A stretch of 64,000 bases of DNA from Candidatus Nitrosocosmicus franklandus (GCF_900696045.1 NZ_LR216287.1:1302001-1366000), one strand, 5' to 3'. Shown: positions 18,785 to 29,758, counted from the stretch's first letter. Numbers and translations are program-made. The notes: generated by a model from the letters alone, not told the origin.

Positions 18785-19288
18785 GATTAGTAAAATAATC
18801 CAATATACATGCTGAAATGAATTCCCGAACCTATTTGTAGGTAGATAAATAAGATCATTCAAACGATAACTAAAGCCAACCATCTCAAAAATGAAAAAAG
18901 AATATCAAGAATAATGTTGTGCAACAAACAGACATTACAGAATTTGATACGCGATTGATGATAGAAACCATGAAATACGCTTTCCAAGCCCGAAAACAAT
19001 CTTCATTAATTTATTGTTGAAATGGTTAGAGATATCTATTAAATGTGATTAGCAAGAACACAGAAATGAAAAGAGGAGACTAAATAGACGATATGAAGAT
19101 TCAGTAAACAGATAACCACTACTCCACCATATAGAATATAGTTCAGCCGTCTCTTGATTAGTCGATTTTGATAAACAACAGATTCGATATCAATATTTGG
19201 TTTATAAATACAACATATTCAAAACGAATCAGCCCATTAAAGAAATCATTTTACAAAATAATATATATTTCGTCTCTTAAAATACTAT
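18785..19288. other. Intergenic stretch
   Basis: No convincing gene. A 33-codon GTG frame at 18919-19020 has plausible composition but is too short to call. Confidence 0.45.
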
Positions 19289-19747
19289 ATGATGAGCATA
19301 TTTTGCCTCATCAAAGAATTTTATACCAAAAATCGGAACTTTATTAATTATAACAAAAATTTGGTTATATCTGCCATCATAACTGCGATAGTAGATATAG
19401 TAATAGTAACTCTGTCTGCTTTAACCTTTATTGAAAACTATCTTTTAATATCCAGTATATCTTTAGTTGCAGATTTTATAACATTTAATTCAATTTTTGT
19501 TATTTTGCTTTATAGAGACAACATAATAAAGAAAGAAAGATTAAGGCAAGATTCGATGAAATTTCTGACGACCTTAGGAGTAGCTGAAATAAGTTATCTT
19601 ATAACAAAGTTTCTAACTACATACCTATTCTTTCAACTCATTAAATTCGATTCAGCACAAATTTCTATATCAACTACTGCATTAGCGTGGATCTGTTATA
19701 TAGTAATATCAAATATCTTGGCTAAAAGAACAAAGATACTTACATGA
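19289..19747 (+). CDS. Unknown membrane protein, about four helices
   Basis: A 152-residue hydrophobic protein with about four membrane helices (residues of about 24-45, 48-72, 95-117 and 122-143). A basic loop IIKKERLRQDS lies between helices two and three. Nothing in it identifies a family. It is isolated, with about 500 and 880 bases of non-coding sequence on either side. Two ATG codons at the start are equally possible. Confidence 0.6.
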   Translation: MMSIFCLIKEFYTKNRNFINYNKNLVISAIITAIVDIVIVTLSALTFIENYLLISSISLVADFITFNSIFVILLYRDNIIKKERLRQDSMKFLTTLGVAEISYLITKFLTTYLFFQLIKFDSAQISISTTALAWICYIVISNILAKRTKILT

Positions 19748-20625
19748 TCGTTCACTTTTTATCTTGAGCAATTTAAGTATCTATTCATGAGTAAATGGAC
19801 TCGGTGATCATTTATTAGTCAAATGGTTTTCTTTCAACATCCTGTATAAAATATGAATCCATATTCTGAATTAGATACTATAATAAACAATTAGATTATG
19901 ATTTCAAATTGAAAAACCCATGGAAAGATCTATAATGATGGTCATGTTACTTGTATTACTTTCCACTCTGGCTCTACCTTTTTGCTATGTGATATTAACT
20001 AAGGGAAATTAGATTTCTTTATTCGAGATACAGATAATTCGAATGCGGACACAGTATTTTGTGCACTGTTTCTATTTAGTGGTCCCATGATGAAACTGAT
20101 CGGAATAATAGTGTTTGATCATCAGAAACCATTTCAAACAAATATCAAAGATGCTTCAAGGCTCGGACTTTCTATCTCGACTTTACAAATCCCAAATATA
20201 ACAAACACAAAGAGACGGTAGAATTAAACAGTATCGTAACAAAATATTCATTGTTGATTATTGTGATTTGAAGGGACTAAAATACCCGACTCAAAAAAAT
20301 CTTAACTTATCAAATGGTTTATTAAAACCGAAAAACAAAGTTTCAGACTCCTCCGATTTTCAGAACCTCTAAGATTCATTTCTTCTTTACTTGTTGATAA
20401 CTTCATGAGATTCAACGAAAAATGATTAAAATATTATTTTGGTTAGTATTTAACAATAGCTAAATACACATATTAAGAAGCATTTACAGTATCTAGTCAA
20501 TCAAATTTATGATAGACAAGATTGCTACAGAACAAGCGACAATCCAATGAATATAACACAAGACAATGTAAATTCTATCGAATGGAAGGAAGATGTAAAA
20601 TATTACCTCTCACCGTATAAGACAA
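19748..20625. other. Gene-poor stretch
   Basis: A 30-codon ATG frame at 19920-20012 encodes a single hydrophobic helix and could be a small membrane peptide. Another frame from about 20002 to 20222 has plausible composition but no good start near its beginning. Neither is called. No RNA gene seen. Confidence 0.4.
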
Positions 20626-21453
20626 TTGAAATTCAAGATATTTGTGCATCCCTTTCGACCCAAAGTTCAAAAAGAAAAGATTCAAGAATTATTGCACTCT
20701 CTAGATCTGAAAATTTCTGAAACAGATCCGGACATTGCATTAATAATTGGAGGAGATGGAACTTTTTCTTACTATGGGAAGAAATTGTCTATCCCGATGT
20801 TGTTTATTGGTGTTCCTTCTAATGAAGTTTTAGGAAGTAAAAGTAGATTAGCTGAAATCACCATACAAAATCTTCCAAAGGCATTGAAAAAAATTGCCAA
20901 AGGGAACCACACTGTTGTCGAAAGGAGAATGTTAGATGTAAGATACGGAGGTTCGGTTGTAAGGAGAGTATTAACGGATGTCTATCTAGAGCGAGGGCTT
21001 TTTGCGGGTTGTATTAGGTACTCAATTTCTATTACCAGCGATAAGATTGACAACAACAGCAATAGTAAACTTGCATTTACAGATTATGTTATCGGTAATG
21101 GAGTTATAATAAGTACTTCATTTGGGTCTAGTGGTTATTATTCATATTTAGATCGAATAAAAAACCCTAGACAGAATTTAGATGAATTATTTGATGACGA
21201 AAAATTGGGAGTATGTCATATACTACCAACATATGCTACTCGACTTCTGAACTCTGGAACAAACTACAGAGGAATGGTCCCTATACGTTATACCATACCT
21301 ATTAACAGTACTATTAAAATTACTGCCATAAGAGAAGCAAATATGCGTTTATACGGTACTACTTTTCATTCTAAAGGAGTTAAGATCGAATGGAACAAAC
21401 CAATTACAATAACTACCTCAACTAAAACTGCAAAAATTATTCGTCTAGGCTAA
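20626..21453 (+). CDS. nadK: NAD kinase (ATP-NAD kinase)
   Basis: A 275-residue protein of usual family length that phosphorylates NAD to NADP. The glycine-rich motif IIGGDGTFSYYGK has GGDGT at residues 42-46, containing the catalytic Asp. The second signature region, around 145-170, reads YVIGNGVIISTSFGSSGYYSYLD, like the family's TPTGSTAY-type segment. The only start is a TTG, since a stop lies 30 bases upstream in frame and the Met residues come much later. It is a single-gene unit. Confidence 0.9.
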   Translation: MKFKIFVHPFRPKVQKEKIQELLHSLDLKISETDPDIALIIGGDGTFSYYGKKLSIPMLFIGVPSNEVLGSKSRLAEITIQNLPKALKKIAKGNHTVVERRMLDVRYGGSVVRRVLTDVYLERGLFAGCIRYSISITSDKIDNNSNSKLAFTDYVIGNGVIISTSFGSSGYYSYLDRIKNPRQNLDELFDDEKLGVCHILPTYATRLLNSGTNYRGMVPIRYTIPINSTIKITAIREANMRLYGTTFHSKGVKIEWNKPITITTSTKTAKIIRLG

Positions 21454-21896
21454 TTTTCTGTTTTATAAGGTTTTTCCTATAGCAAGGTTATCGTACTTTT
21501 ATTTTTTGCTCCCCCTTCTTCTCATTGTTTGTCACTCTCCTTAATCTAAGTAAGAAATTTCTTCTTTACGGTTCTAAACCATAAAACAAGCAACATGTAG
21601 CTTAAAGGACTTGCGTTAATCTCTAGTAAAAAGGAATTGCAATCTACCATAAACGTGATCTATAGTTGGAGGTTTACCATCTTATTGTTCAGGTAAGCGA
21701 TGAAATCCGTAAACTTTAAGAACCGAAAAAATACTCCTTCTTCAATACGGTATAACAATGAATCTGCGTTTCTAAATGTCCTATCGAGCCTACCATAGTG
21801 GTAACGATATATTAGAAAGAATTTTTGTGTTTTTACCTTAATAGAACTTGTTCATTAAGACTTTAATCAAAGTTCAATATAACTTTCTGCTAGGCC
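21454..21896. other. Intergenic stretch
   Basis: No gene or clear repeat seen. AACTTTCTGC just before 21897 may hold a weak leader. Confidence 0.5.
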
Positions 21897-22727
21897 ATGG
21901 AAGTTCCATTTTTCAGTGTATTGAATCCATTGGAACAAACTCTTATAGGAACATTTTTTGCATGGTCAGTTACTGCTCTTGGTGCTTCAACTGTATTTAT
22001 TACCCGTCGTGTTAGCAGGAAGCTCTTTGATGCTCTGTTGGGCTTTGCGGCAGGCATTATGTTAGCGGCTAGTTTCTTTTCTCTTCTACTACCCTCGATC
22101 ATTCCATCATTTCAATCTGATGAAGCATACTATTGGGTTCCTGTAACCATAGGATTTTTCCTAGGTGCGATGGTAATCTGTACAGCGGATATTGCTTTAA
22201 GACACCTTAACCAAAAAAATAGAGACCAAAACTCCATCTCCGCTAGGACTTCAACGGAGGCCGAATTTGAAAGCAAAACAATTTTGGTTCTGGCAATAAC
22301 CATCCACAATATACCAGAAGGGCTTGCAGTAGGAGTCGCTTTCGGGGCAGCATCACTTGGAGTCATGGGAGCCGATATGGCCGCAGCAATATCCCTTACT
22401 ATAGGAATAGCTCTTCAAAATTTTCCAGAAGGGTTGGCAGTTTCTATGCCATTGAGAGCACATGGAATGTCCAAAATCAAGAGCTTTTGGTACGGACAGT
22501 TATCATCAACAGTTGAACCTGTGGCGGGTGTGATTGGAGCATTGTTTGTAGTTGTAGCACAGCCATTACTTCCATATGCACTGAGCTTTGCTGCAGGTGC
22601 CATGATACTTGTTGTCGTATCAAAAGTAATGCCTGAATCCCAAAAAGAGGTAAACAAGAACCTTTCTGCATTTTGTTTTATAATAGGGTTTTCGATAATG
22701 ATGATAATGGATTTAGCACTTTCATAA
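21897..22727 (+). CDS. ZIP family divalent metal transporter
   Basis: A 276-residue membrane protein with eight predicted helices. The two signature helices are plain: TIHNIPEGLAVGVAFGAA (about 130-147) and LQNFPEGLAVSMPL (about 177-190), whose His, Asn and Glu form the binuclear metal site. Family members import zinc, iron or manganese. The central cytoplasmic loop is short and rich in Asn and Arg. It is alone, with no metal regulator beside it. Confidence 0.93.
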   Translation: MEVPFFSVLNPLEQTLIGTFFAWSVTALGASTVFITRRVSRKLFDALLGFAAGIMLAASFFSLLLPSIIPSFQSDEAYYWVPVTIGFFLGAMVICTADIALRHLNQKNRDQNSISARTSTEAEFESKTILVLAITIHNIPEGLAVGVAFGAASLGVMGADMAAAISLTIGIALQNFPEGLAVSMPLRAHGMSKIKSFWYGQLSSTVEPVAGVIGALFVVVAQPLLPYALSFAAGAMILVVVSKVMPESQKEVNKNLSAFCFIIGFSIMMIMDLALS

Positions 22728-23443
22728 AATGAATGTGATTTGTATATGTATGTTATAATAACATATTGTACTTTAGCTCTTATTTTTAAAGTAATATAAA
22801 AACATGCCTCTGTGATGGCACTATAAAATTACATTGTTGTATTACAACTGATAAACCAATTGGATTCAAATTTTATTGAATAGGATTCAATTCTCTCTTT
22901 ACAATACTTTAGATGTTCATAATTTGAACACAATTGGTCGATCGATAAACCATCTGTTCTTATCTATGTCGTGATCATTAATCATCTGTGATCCCTTCAT
23001 AACCGAACCTTTTCTGCATCAAGGTTCCGAATAATCCGTTTTCTCATATACTGATCCGATTTGATTACAAACCATCAGTAAATTGAATTCAAGAAGTGTT
23101 TTGAACTCTTCTGTACTAATTATGGTATACAGTACTGAATCGCCTTTGGTCTCTTGGTTTTGAATTCCGTTATCTCCTAATTACACAATGTTTAATCCAT
23201 TCAATATAAAATTCTCTTTTCCATCATTTAGGCTCTATGTTTACATCCAGATAACATACAAAGCTTTTTTGGTGTTAGTAATTAGGTTATTTTTTTTCAG
23301 TAATTGACTAATTGTTTAAAGGCATCAAGATCTGCATATCGCTTATTCTTTTAGAATAATAACATCTTATAGATCAATTGCAATATTTTTCAAAATAACC
23401 GAAATCCTTATTATTTTCCAAAACATTAGCATATTTTATAGAA
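22728..23443. other. Gene-poor stretch
   Basis: AT-rich, no open frame of credible composition, no RNA gene, no clear repeat. T-rich runs just after 22727 could end transcription. Confidence 0.5.
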
Positions 23444-24349
23444 ATGTTTACGAAAACTATCTTCCGTAGAAAATTTACTATTTGCCTTTTGTTATTTACA
23501 ACTGTTTCTCTAGCAATTAGTAGCCTATCCACAACAACAAGTACATCTTTTGCCCAACTAGGCTTGGCACCTATACCAACTACACAACAGGTAATTCCAA
23601 CTTACGTTATAGATATTCCTGCAGGTGCAGTCTCATCAAATGCCTCCGTTCACTATGTTCCACTAATAGTGTCTATTCCTACTGATACAACCATTGTATG
23701 GTTCAATGATGACCCAGGTCAAATCCATACTGTGACCAGTGGTTTACCTGAATCTCAAGATTCTGGACAACTATTTAATTCAGGGATCCTACCATATGGA
23801 GGATTTTACCAAACAACATTTACTACACCAGGAGATTACACGTATTATTGTACACTCCATCCGTATATGTATGGAATAGTACATGTGGGAGCTGGTTCAG
23901 AAAAGGGTCATCACTTTACAATGAAATCTGGCGCAAGCCTTCAATCTGATGATAATAACACTAGTAGCGGTTCTGTTTGGACGATAAATAAAGCACAAAA
24001 TGATAGAACACTGTTTGACTTTCAACCTATCAATATCGCAGCCGATCCTACTACACCCACAGTCTATAATATTGAATTGGTAGATAACACAAGCAATCAA
24101 ACTATATTCAACAACAACTTTCAGGTCATAGGTGGAACCAATCTTCAGGTTGAATTTATCACAAATAGCAACATGAACACTACGAATGTTTATGGGCCTG
24201 ATCTGTCAGATCCAGTTACAGGAGCATATCATGTCGAAGGAAATTTCATGGATGGGGATTATACAATGACAATAAAGGCGATCTCAGTTGGAACAGATAT
24301 TATCGAGGACAACATAGCAGATGAGTTTAAGATACGATTAGTTTCTTAA
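23444..24349 (+). CDS. Secreted plastocyanin-like (type 1 copper) protein with extra C-terminal domain
   Basis: A 301-residue exported protein. The signal peptide is residues 1-37 (ends SFAQ). A cupredoxin domain spans about 50-150, with copper ligands in GQIHTVTSG and YYCTLHPYMYG. The remaining 150 residues form a beta-rich domain that seems unrelated to cupredoxins (repeated strands, many Asn and Thr), perhaps a surface or carbohydrate-contact module. Copper electron carriers of this type replace haem carriers in ammonia-oxidising archaea, so a role in periplasmic electron flow is inferred. Confidence 0.88.
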   Translation: MFTKTIFRRKFTICLLLFTTVSLAISSLSTTTSTSFAQLGLAPIPTTQQVIPTYVIDIPAGAVSSNASVHYVPLIVSIPTDTTIVWFNDDPGQIHTVTSGLPESQDSGQLFNSGILPYGGFYQTTFTTPGDYTYYCTLHPYMYGIVHVGAGSEKGHHFTMKSGASLQSDDNNTSSGSVWTINKAQNDRTLFDFQPINIAADPTTPTVYNIELVDNTSNQTIFNNNFQVIGGTNLQVEFITNSNMNTTNVYGPDLSDPVTGAYHVEGNFMDGDYTMTIKAISVGTDIIEDNIADEFKIRLVS

Positions 24350-24750
24350 AATTCAAATTTTTTTCTAGTTTTTATAAGCAGTTAAATCACAAGATCTCTA
24401 CTAAAAACGCATGATCCTATTGCTAGTACTTTATGAATTAACAAAAGTATAAAAGAAATAAAAATAAGTTGGTCAATTAACTTGCTTTAATCGAACGAAA
24501 ATGAGCATGGTAATGAAATTAGTTACTCTTATTCATGCATATGTAGATATATGCAGCAGCATCTTAATAGACTAAATACAGTGTCTCCTTATACTATAAG
24601 ACAGCAGTTTTCTAATTCCACAAGAAGATATGTACCAATAATGTATCCATCCGAGGTTTAACGGTATGTTTTTAGATATTTCCAAGTCAATATAAATAAT
24701 TTTTTGCGAAGATGTATGTTAAGAAAGATGACAGTTAAAACGACATAGTT
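24350..24750. other. Intergenic stretch
   Basis: No gene seen. It separates the convergent cupredoxin gene and the ribbon-helix-helix gene; T-rich runs follow 24349. Confidence 0.5.
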
Positions 24751-25287
24751 TCAAAAACTTATGGTTATCGAATTATCTGTAATAACTGATTTACACTCTA
24801 TGCCCAGTGTATCTCTAATTAAGGTTTCCAAATATGTTTTTAAGAACATGGATCCTTTTTTGCCTAATTCATGTCGTATACTAAATTTATTTACTTTACT
24901 TTCGGTAACTTGATGATCGTATTGACCATAACCACAATGATCAAAAAACATCTTGATAAAACCAATCACATGTGATTGGTCAATTTCTTTCCATTTAAAA
25001 AGAATAAACTCCTTTGGCGCTTTTGTTGCAATATCTACAGCTAGAGTATTTATCTTGTCATTATCCAAACTTTCTAAAAGTAATCTAAAGGCCTCCCGGC
25101 TTAGAATTATTGTTCCAAATCTTTTTACATACTTATTCCAGTCTACATATTCTCCAAAGATCTGATTCACAAGTGTATTCATGCTCACTTTCTTTTCCTC
25201 TGCTTCTGCTCTTAATGCTTCATCATACTCTTTGTTTATTCTAAAGGATACAGTAGAGGTCTTTTTTCCTTTCTGGGGATGGTACAT
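24751..25287 (-). CDS. Ribbon-helix-helix DNA-binding-like protein with unknown C-terminal domain
   Basis: A 178-residue protein. Residues 10-50 fit a ribbon-helix-helix domain: the strand TSTVSFRINKEYDEAL followed by helices AEAEEKKVSMNTLVNQIFGEYV. Such domains bind operators as dimers. The remaining 120 residues form an alpha/beta domain with a Cys-Gly-Tyr-Gly segment near residue 120 that I cannot name. It is divergent from the rhodanese/persulfide dioxygenase gene with 97 bases between starts, so it may regulate that pair. Confidence 0.72.
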   Translation of the reverse strand: MYHPQKGKKTSTVSFRINKEYDEALRAEAEEKKVSMNTLVNQIFGEYVDWNKYVKRFGTIILSREAFRLLLESLDNDKINTLAVDIATKAPKEFILFKWKEIDQSHVIGFIKMFFDHCGYGQYDHQVTESKVNKFSIRHELGKKGSMFLKTYLETLIRDTLGIECKSVITDNSITISF

Positions 25288-25384
25288 CTAATCTTAATCT
25301 ATTTTATGAAGAATATGCTTGCAAATAAGTACAATGTAAACGTCTTTTAGAAATATTATTTTAGTCTTTTTTAGTATAGATAAT

Positions 25385-26890
25385 ATGAATCAGCACGAAC
25401 TACTAGAAAATAGCAATCTCTCTATTACGTCTGATGAATTAAAAATCAAACTTGACAGTAGGGTTCCATTACTGCTATTTGACATAAGAGACTCAAAAAA
25501 TTTTGAAAAACGTCATATTCCAGGGTCTGCTTGTGCAATATGCAATGATGAAACCAAAAGGACAATCATGCCTAGATTACCAAAAGATATGGAAATTGTT
25601 TTAGTCGGAGAACAAGAAGACTATCCAAGACAAATGGCAGAAATGATGAGACAAATAGGACTAAATGCAAGATATTTGGAGGGTGGAATTTCCTCGTGGA
25701 AATGGGAGTTTAATGAATCCCTAAATAGAGATGTATCGCCAAAGGATTTAAAAAGATTGATCGATTCAGACAAAGACAAAGAAAATCTATATCTTCTTGA
25801 TGTAAGAGAACCTGATGAGTTTAGTCAATGGAATATAGAAGGTAGCAAGAACATTCCCTTGGGTAAATTAGCTAATCAAGAATCCTTAGCTGTTATTCCC
25901 AAGGATAAAAAAATAGTGACAATTTGCCCTCATGGAAATAGATCTACCATCGGAAAATACATTCTTGAGAGATACGGTTATAACGTTAGTTCGCTGGAAG
26001 GCGGATTAAAGGCATGGAGTTTTTCATTCGAGATTTCATCATCCAAATATATCATTGATGGTACTCCTTCTGCTCAAATAAGGTTACTTCAATTTAGAAG
26101 GATTGGTAAAGGCTGCATATCGTATCTATTAGACTCAGATGGTCAATCTGTGATAATCGACCCCGTATATCCCACAAACGAATATCTAGACAAAGCATCC
26201 GAAATTGGAACAAAGATTGTAAAAATAATCGATACGCATCAGCATGCTGATCATATCTCTGCTGCGGAATCTCTGGTAAAGGAAACAGGTGCACAGTATC
26301 TACAAAGTGATTACGAAAGCTATTCTAAAGAAGCAGGAACAAACGAGACTAATAAGATTAAAGATGGCGATATCATAGCAGTAGGCAATATCAAGATGAG
26401 GGCAATTCACACCCCAGGTCATACATTAGGAAGCATTTCATTATTGATTGAAGGGAACATAAATAATGTGGATACCAATGGCAAGTTTACGGGATTACTA
26501 TTTACAGGCGATACTTTATTTGTAAATGGAATAGGAAGACCGGACCTAAGAGATCAAGCCAAAGAATTCGCAGAAAATTTGTATAATACCTTATATCAAA
26601 AGATTATGATACTTCCAGAGAGTACATTAATACTGCCAGCTCATTTTGACAAAGATGTCAAGGCAAACGAAGTCTTATCTTCCACACTTGGTAAAGTAAA
26701 AGAAAATATTGCACTTTTAAACGAACAACTAACAAAAGAACAATTCGTACAGAAACTATCTTCAAAAATAATGGCAACTCCACCAAACTATCTGGAAATT
26801 ATTTCCATTAACAAGGGTGAAAAAACACACCCTTCCTCCGAAGTCTTTGAATTAGAGATGGGTCCAAACAGATGCAGTATTGCCTCATAG
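25385..26890 (+). CDS. Persulfide dioxygenase-like protein: two rhodanese domains plus metallo-beta-lactamase fold
   Basis: A 501-residue cytoplasmic protein. Rhodanese 1 (about 14-115) lacks the active-site Cys. Rhodanese 2 (about 118-215) keeps it at Cys181 in TICPHGNRS. The C-terminal part (about 225-490) is an ETHE1-like metallo-beta-lactamase fold with THQHADH at 284-290, GHTLGSISLLI, and FTGDTLFVNGIGRPDL. Family members oxidise glutathione or similar persulfides to sulfite. It precedes a TauE/SafE exporter by 66 bases, which would remove that sulfite; the pair reads as a sulfur-detoxification unit. Domain order here is the reverse of some bacterial fusions. Confidence 0.9.
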   Translation: MNQHELLENSNLSITSDELKIKLDSRVPLLLFDIRDSKNFEKRHIPGSACAICNDETKRTIMPRLPKDMEIVLVGEQEDYPRQMAEMMRQIGLNARYLEGGISSWKWEFNESLNRDVSPKDLKRLIDSDKDKENLYLLDVREPDEFSQWNIEGSKNIPLGKLANQESLAVIPKDKKIVTICPHGNRSTIGKYILERYGYNVSSLEGGLKAWSFSFEISSSKYIIDGTPSAQIRLLQFRRIGKGCISYLLDSDGQSVIIDPVYPTNEYLDKASEIGTKIVKIIDTHQHADHISAAESLVKETGAQYLQSDYESYSKEAGTNETNKIKDGDIIAVGNIKMRAIHTPGHTLGSISLLIEGNINNVDTNGKFTGLLFTGDTLFVNGIGRPDLRDQAKEFAENLYNTLYQKIMILPESTLILPAHFDKDVKANEVLSSTLGKVKENIALLNEQLTKEQFVQKLSSKIMATPPNYLEIISINKGEKTHPSSEVFELEMGPNRCSIAS

Positions 26891-26956
26891 TAGGACAAAT
26901 TAAAATCCATATTGGCGACTGATTTTTTTGACCAAAAAATAGAACTACTATAGTAG

Positions 26957-27955
26957 ATGATAATAACGACAGAGGCATTATCTTTCTGTTCCCCACATTT
27001 TTTATATTCACTTTTTGAAATGAATGGTTTGGAATTTGAAAGTGTACTGTTACCAAATCTTTTACAAGGGACTGGATTTTTACATTTACAAATAGCTCCA
27101 CAAGAATTGCTTCATTATTCTATTCTCACATCCACGATAATAGCTATTGGCAGCCTGGTTGGACTTTCTCTTGGATTAATAGGTGGTGGGGGTTCCATAC
27201 TTGCAGTTCCATTATTGGTTTATGTAATCGGGTTAGAACCTCATATGGCAATTGGGACTTCTGCTCTTGTGGTGGGCATCAATGCCCTAGTCAACTTTAT
27301 CGATCACAAAAAAAGGGGTCATGTTTTGCTCAACAAGAGCTTGCTATTTGCTATTCCCGGAGTAGTGGGAACCATAATCGGCTCGCAGCTTGGTTTACTA
27401 ACACCACCTAGCAGTCTATTAATTTTGTTTGCACTATTTATGATTGCTATTGCAACAAAAATGCTAGTAGAAAAGAAAAATACAAAAGAGTGTTTAGATT
27501 CGCAGTTCAAGAAAATAAAACCGTTGAAGAATAACATACAAAAGAATCAGCTAGATATCAAAAATGATAATTTAGTTACCAGCAAAAGACACAAAAATAT
27601 GAAAGCGGTAATTATGGGATTTTTGGTAGGATTAGGCGCGGGATATTTTGGAATTGGAGGAGGTTTTCTAATTGTTCCATCTCTAATGTATCTTGATATA
27701 AATATCGTAAATTCCATTGGAACATCTTTATTGCCTGTAAGCTTTTTTGGTCTTACTACTGCTATGAGTTATTCATTTGCAGGTCAGATCAATTTCTTGA
27801 TAGCCATGGTTTTGGTATTTGGCGGCATTATTGGTGGAAAAGTTGGAACGGCACTATCATCAAGGGCCTCAAAAATACTGTTAACTCGAATCTTTTCAAT
27901 ATTGCTAATTACTGTTGCGATATATATCATAATAAAGACAATTATGATAGAATAA
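26957..27955 (+). CDS. TauE/SafE (TSUP) family exporter, likely sulfite or sulfur anion
   Basis: A 332-residue membrane protein with two homologous halves. The first has GLSLGLIGGGGSILAVPLLVYVIGLEPHMAIGTS split by no break, and the second GLGAGYFGIGGGFLIVPSLMY, the characteristic glycine-rich re-entrant motifs. A charged loop (about 175-215) separates them. The first 20 codons may be untranslated, since a second ATG occurs at residue 22. Family members move sulfite, taurine or related anions. It follows the persulfide dioxygenase gene closely, supporting sulfite as substrate. Confidence 0.88.
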   Translation: MIITTEALSFCSPHFLYSLFEMNGLEFESVLLPNLLQGTGFLHLQIAPQELLHYSILTSTIIAIGSLVGLSLGLIGGGGSILAVPLLVYVIGLEPHMAIGTSALVVGINALVNFIDHKKRGHVLLNKSLLFAIPGVVGTIIGSQLGLLTPPSSLLILFALFMIAIATKMLVEKKNTKECLDSQFKKIKPLKNNIQKNQLDIKNDNLVTSKRHKNMKAVIMGFLVGLGAGYFGIGGGFLIVPSLMYLDINIVNSIGTSLLPVSFFGLTTAMSYSFAGQINFLIAMVLVFGGIIGGKVGTALSSRASKILLTRIFSILLITVAIYIIIKTIMIE

Positions 27956-28426
27956 CCATCGCAGTTTTACTCTGCAAACTATATTAATTATTTATGATAA
28001 AGGAACTTGATTATATCAAGGAATACACTCTCTAGAAGTATAGGATTTATACTAGAATACAATTCATATTAAGAACGGTTTAATGTGGTTGCTATTAAAA
28101 TCTAAATGAGTCAAGATCATTATTCTAATGCAAATTAACCATATTTAGCACAGTATACATATTTGATCAATTCGTACAATGTTTGCTTTTCCAGATATAA
28201 TAATGAAAATAGTTATGTAACCAATGGTAACGTAGTGAATAAGACCTGACAACATTCTCAATTTATTATCACTGAAGCTAAGGTAGTTATAATTTAGTAA
28301 CATAATCGTATGATACCAAAGTTTTTTTGCAGACATATCTTTAGTTTCTTTTAATTTTGTTATAGCAAGTAATTGATTAACAGTAATTGATTAGATTTAA
28401 TTATGTGATTATCATATTGTGACATT
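27956..28426. other. Intergenic stretch
   Basis: No gene or clear repeat seen. It is AT-rich; the sequence just before 28427 contains possible promoter elements (TTAATTATGTG). Confidence 0.5.
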
Positions 28427-28900
28427 ATGGTAATTGCTTCAATTAGTCTATTAGCTAGTTTCTTAGCAGTACTTGGCATTGCTGTTGTCCTCTCTCATGA
28501 TGATTTAACTACTCCCATAGTAGCTTTTGCTCAGAATGCGACAAATACCATTGGTCAGAATGCGACTAATGCAACAGCTACTACAGTCACGGATAAAGTT
28601 CAAGTTTCCATTGTACCTGGTGCATCTACATTAACTGATAATGCATATAGTCCAAATCCTGTTGAGATTACAATAGGTCAAACAGTTGTTTGGACAAATG
28701 ATGATACAGCTTTTCATACCGTCACTTCTGGAACTGTGGGAGCAGTTGATGCTGGACAAGTATTTGATTCTGGATTGGCAGGACCAAGCGCTCTTACCAG
28801 CAAGGGCAAAACTTTTGAACATACATTTGATGCTGCAGGAGAATATCCGTACTTTTGTATATTGCACCCAGCAATGGTGGGAACAGTTATAGTAAATTAA
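28427..28900 (+). CDS. Secreted plastocyanin-like (type 1 copper) protein
   Basis: A 157-residue exported protein. The signal peptide is residues 1-35, followed by an Asn/Thr-rich spacer (NATNTIGQNATNATATT). The cupredoxin domain begins near 60 with NAYSPNPVEITIGQTVVWTNDD; the copper ligands lie in AFHTVTSG (His) and YFCILHPAMVG (Cys, His, Met). It likely carries electrons at the outer face of the membrane. Asn-rich spacing may be glycosylated. It is a stand-alone gene. Confidence 0.93.
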   Translation: MVIASISLLASFLAVLGIAVVLSHDDLTTPIVAFAQNATNTIGQNATNATATTVTDKVQVSIVPGASTLTDNAYSPNPVEITIGQTVVWTNDDTAFHTVTSGTVGAVDAGQVFDSGLAGPSALTSKGKTFEHTFDAAGEYPYFCILHPAMVGTVIVN

Positions 28901-29084
28901 CACCTTTTTCTTTTTTTATATTCGTTACACTGCGCGCTTATAGCCTATTTAGAAATACAATATTTTAAAAACCATCAAAATTTCTTTTCTGTGAATATAG
29001 TTTAAAGGAACGACATCCAATAACTGCTCAAATTACAAAAGGAATAATCCATGAATGATCATGTTGTGCTTGATGATATTCGGT

Positions 29085-29564
29085 TCATTTTCTATATCGT
29101 TTTTCAAGGCAAATTATTGATATTACAATCGCTAACCTTCCGACTATGCTCCAAAATATTGCTGCTGCAGAAGGAAAATTCGGAAACAACCAATCATGAT
29201 CCCATACTCCATAGAAACCAAATGGATTATAGTAATATTTTATCCACTCTATTATACTTGTTGTAGGTATATGATTTTCTGTCCACAACAAATTCCCACG
29301 TAAAAGTCTTTCAACTCCCCATATGGGAGAATCCATAACTAGCGTTGAAAGCAGAAACACTACTATAAAATACTCTATTCTCAACGGTTTAAGAAAGAAC
29401 ATAAACAAAGTCGGTATAAAATGTCCAATTATATTCCAAGGTTGATAAATATGATTTCCTCCAAACACCTCACCAATAGAAAGGCAATTTATGGGGATAT
29501 TACTGACAGGGCAATATGCTATAGAATCAAGCAAGTCAAACCATGTGGCATAACCTACCGACAC
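29085..29564 (-). CDS. Unknown integral membrane protein
   Basis: A 159-residue hydrophobic protein with about four membrane helices, unusual for its many Trp, Phe and Pro residues and the PWNIIGHFIP segment. A GTG is the most downstream start, and the frame continues upstream for about 40 codons (Arg-rich, no ATG), so the true N-terminus may be longer. Family not recognised. It seems to be alone on this strand. Confidence 0.6.
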   Translation of the reverse strand: MSVGYATWFDLLDSIAYCPVSNIPINCLSIGEVFGGNHIYQPWNIIGHFIPTLFMFFLKPLRIEYFIVVFLLSTLVMDSPIWGVERLLRGNLLWTENHIPTTSIIEWIKYYYNPFGFYGVWDHDWLFPNFPSAAAIFWSIVGRLAIVISIICLEKRYRK

Positions 29565-29758
29565 TAAGATAATTAATGCAATTCTCCTCTTTGTCCATAT
29601 GGTTTCCCTCCTCCTATTCGTAATACTATCACAACCACAGCCACATTGTAATAAACTTAAAACTTGTCCTCAAATCCATAAACTGCAATAAGAATATCAT
29701 TGAATGCATGATTTTCATTATTCTCGAAATATGCAAAGTCAAATAATAATCAAAATTG

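Noticed and set aside
29051-29266. Plus-strand frame opposite the membrane protein
   Set aside because: Overlaps a better supported minus-strand gene.
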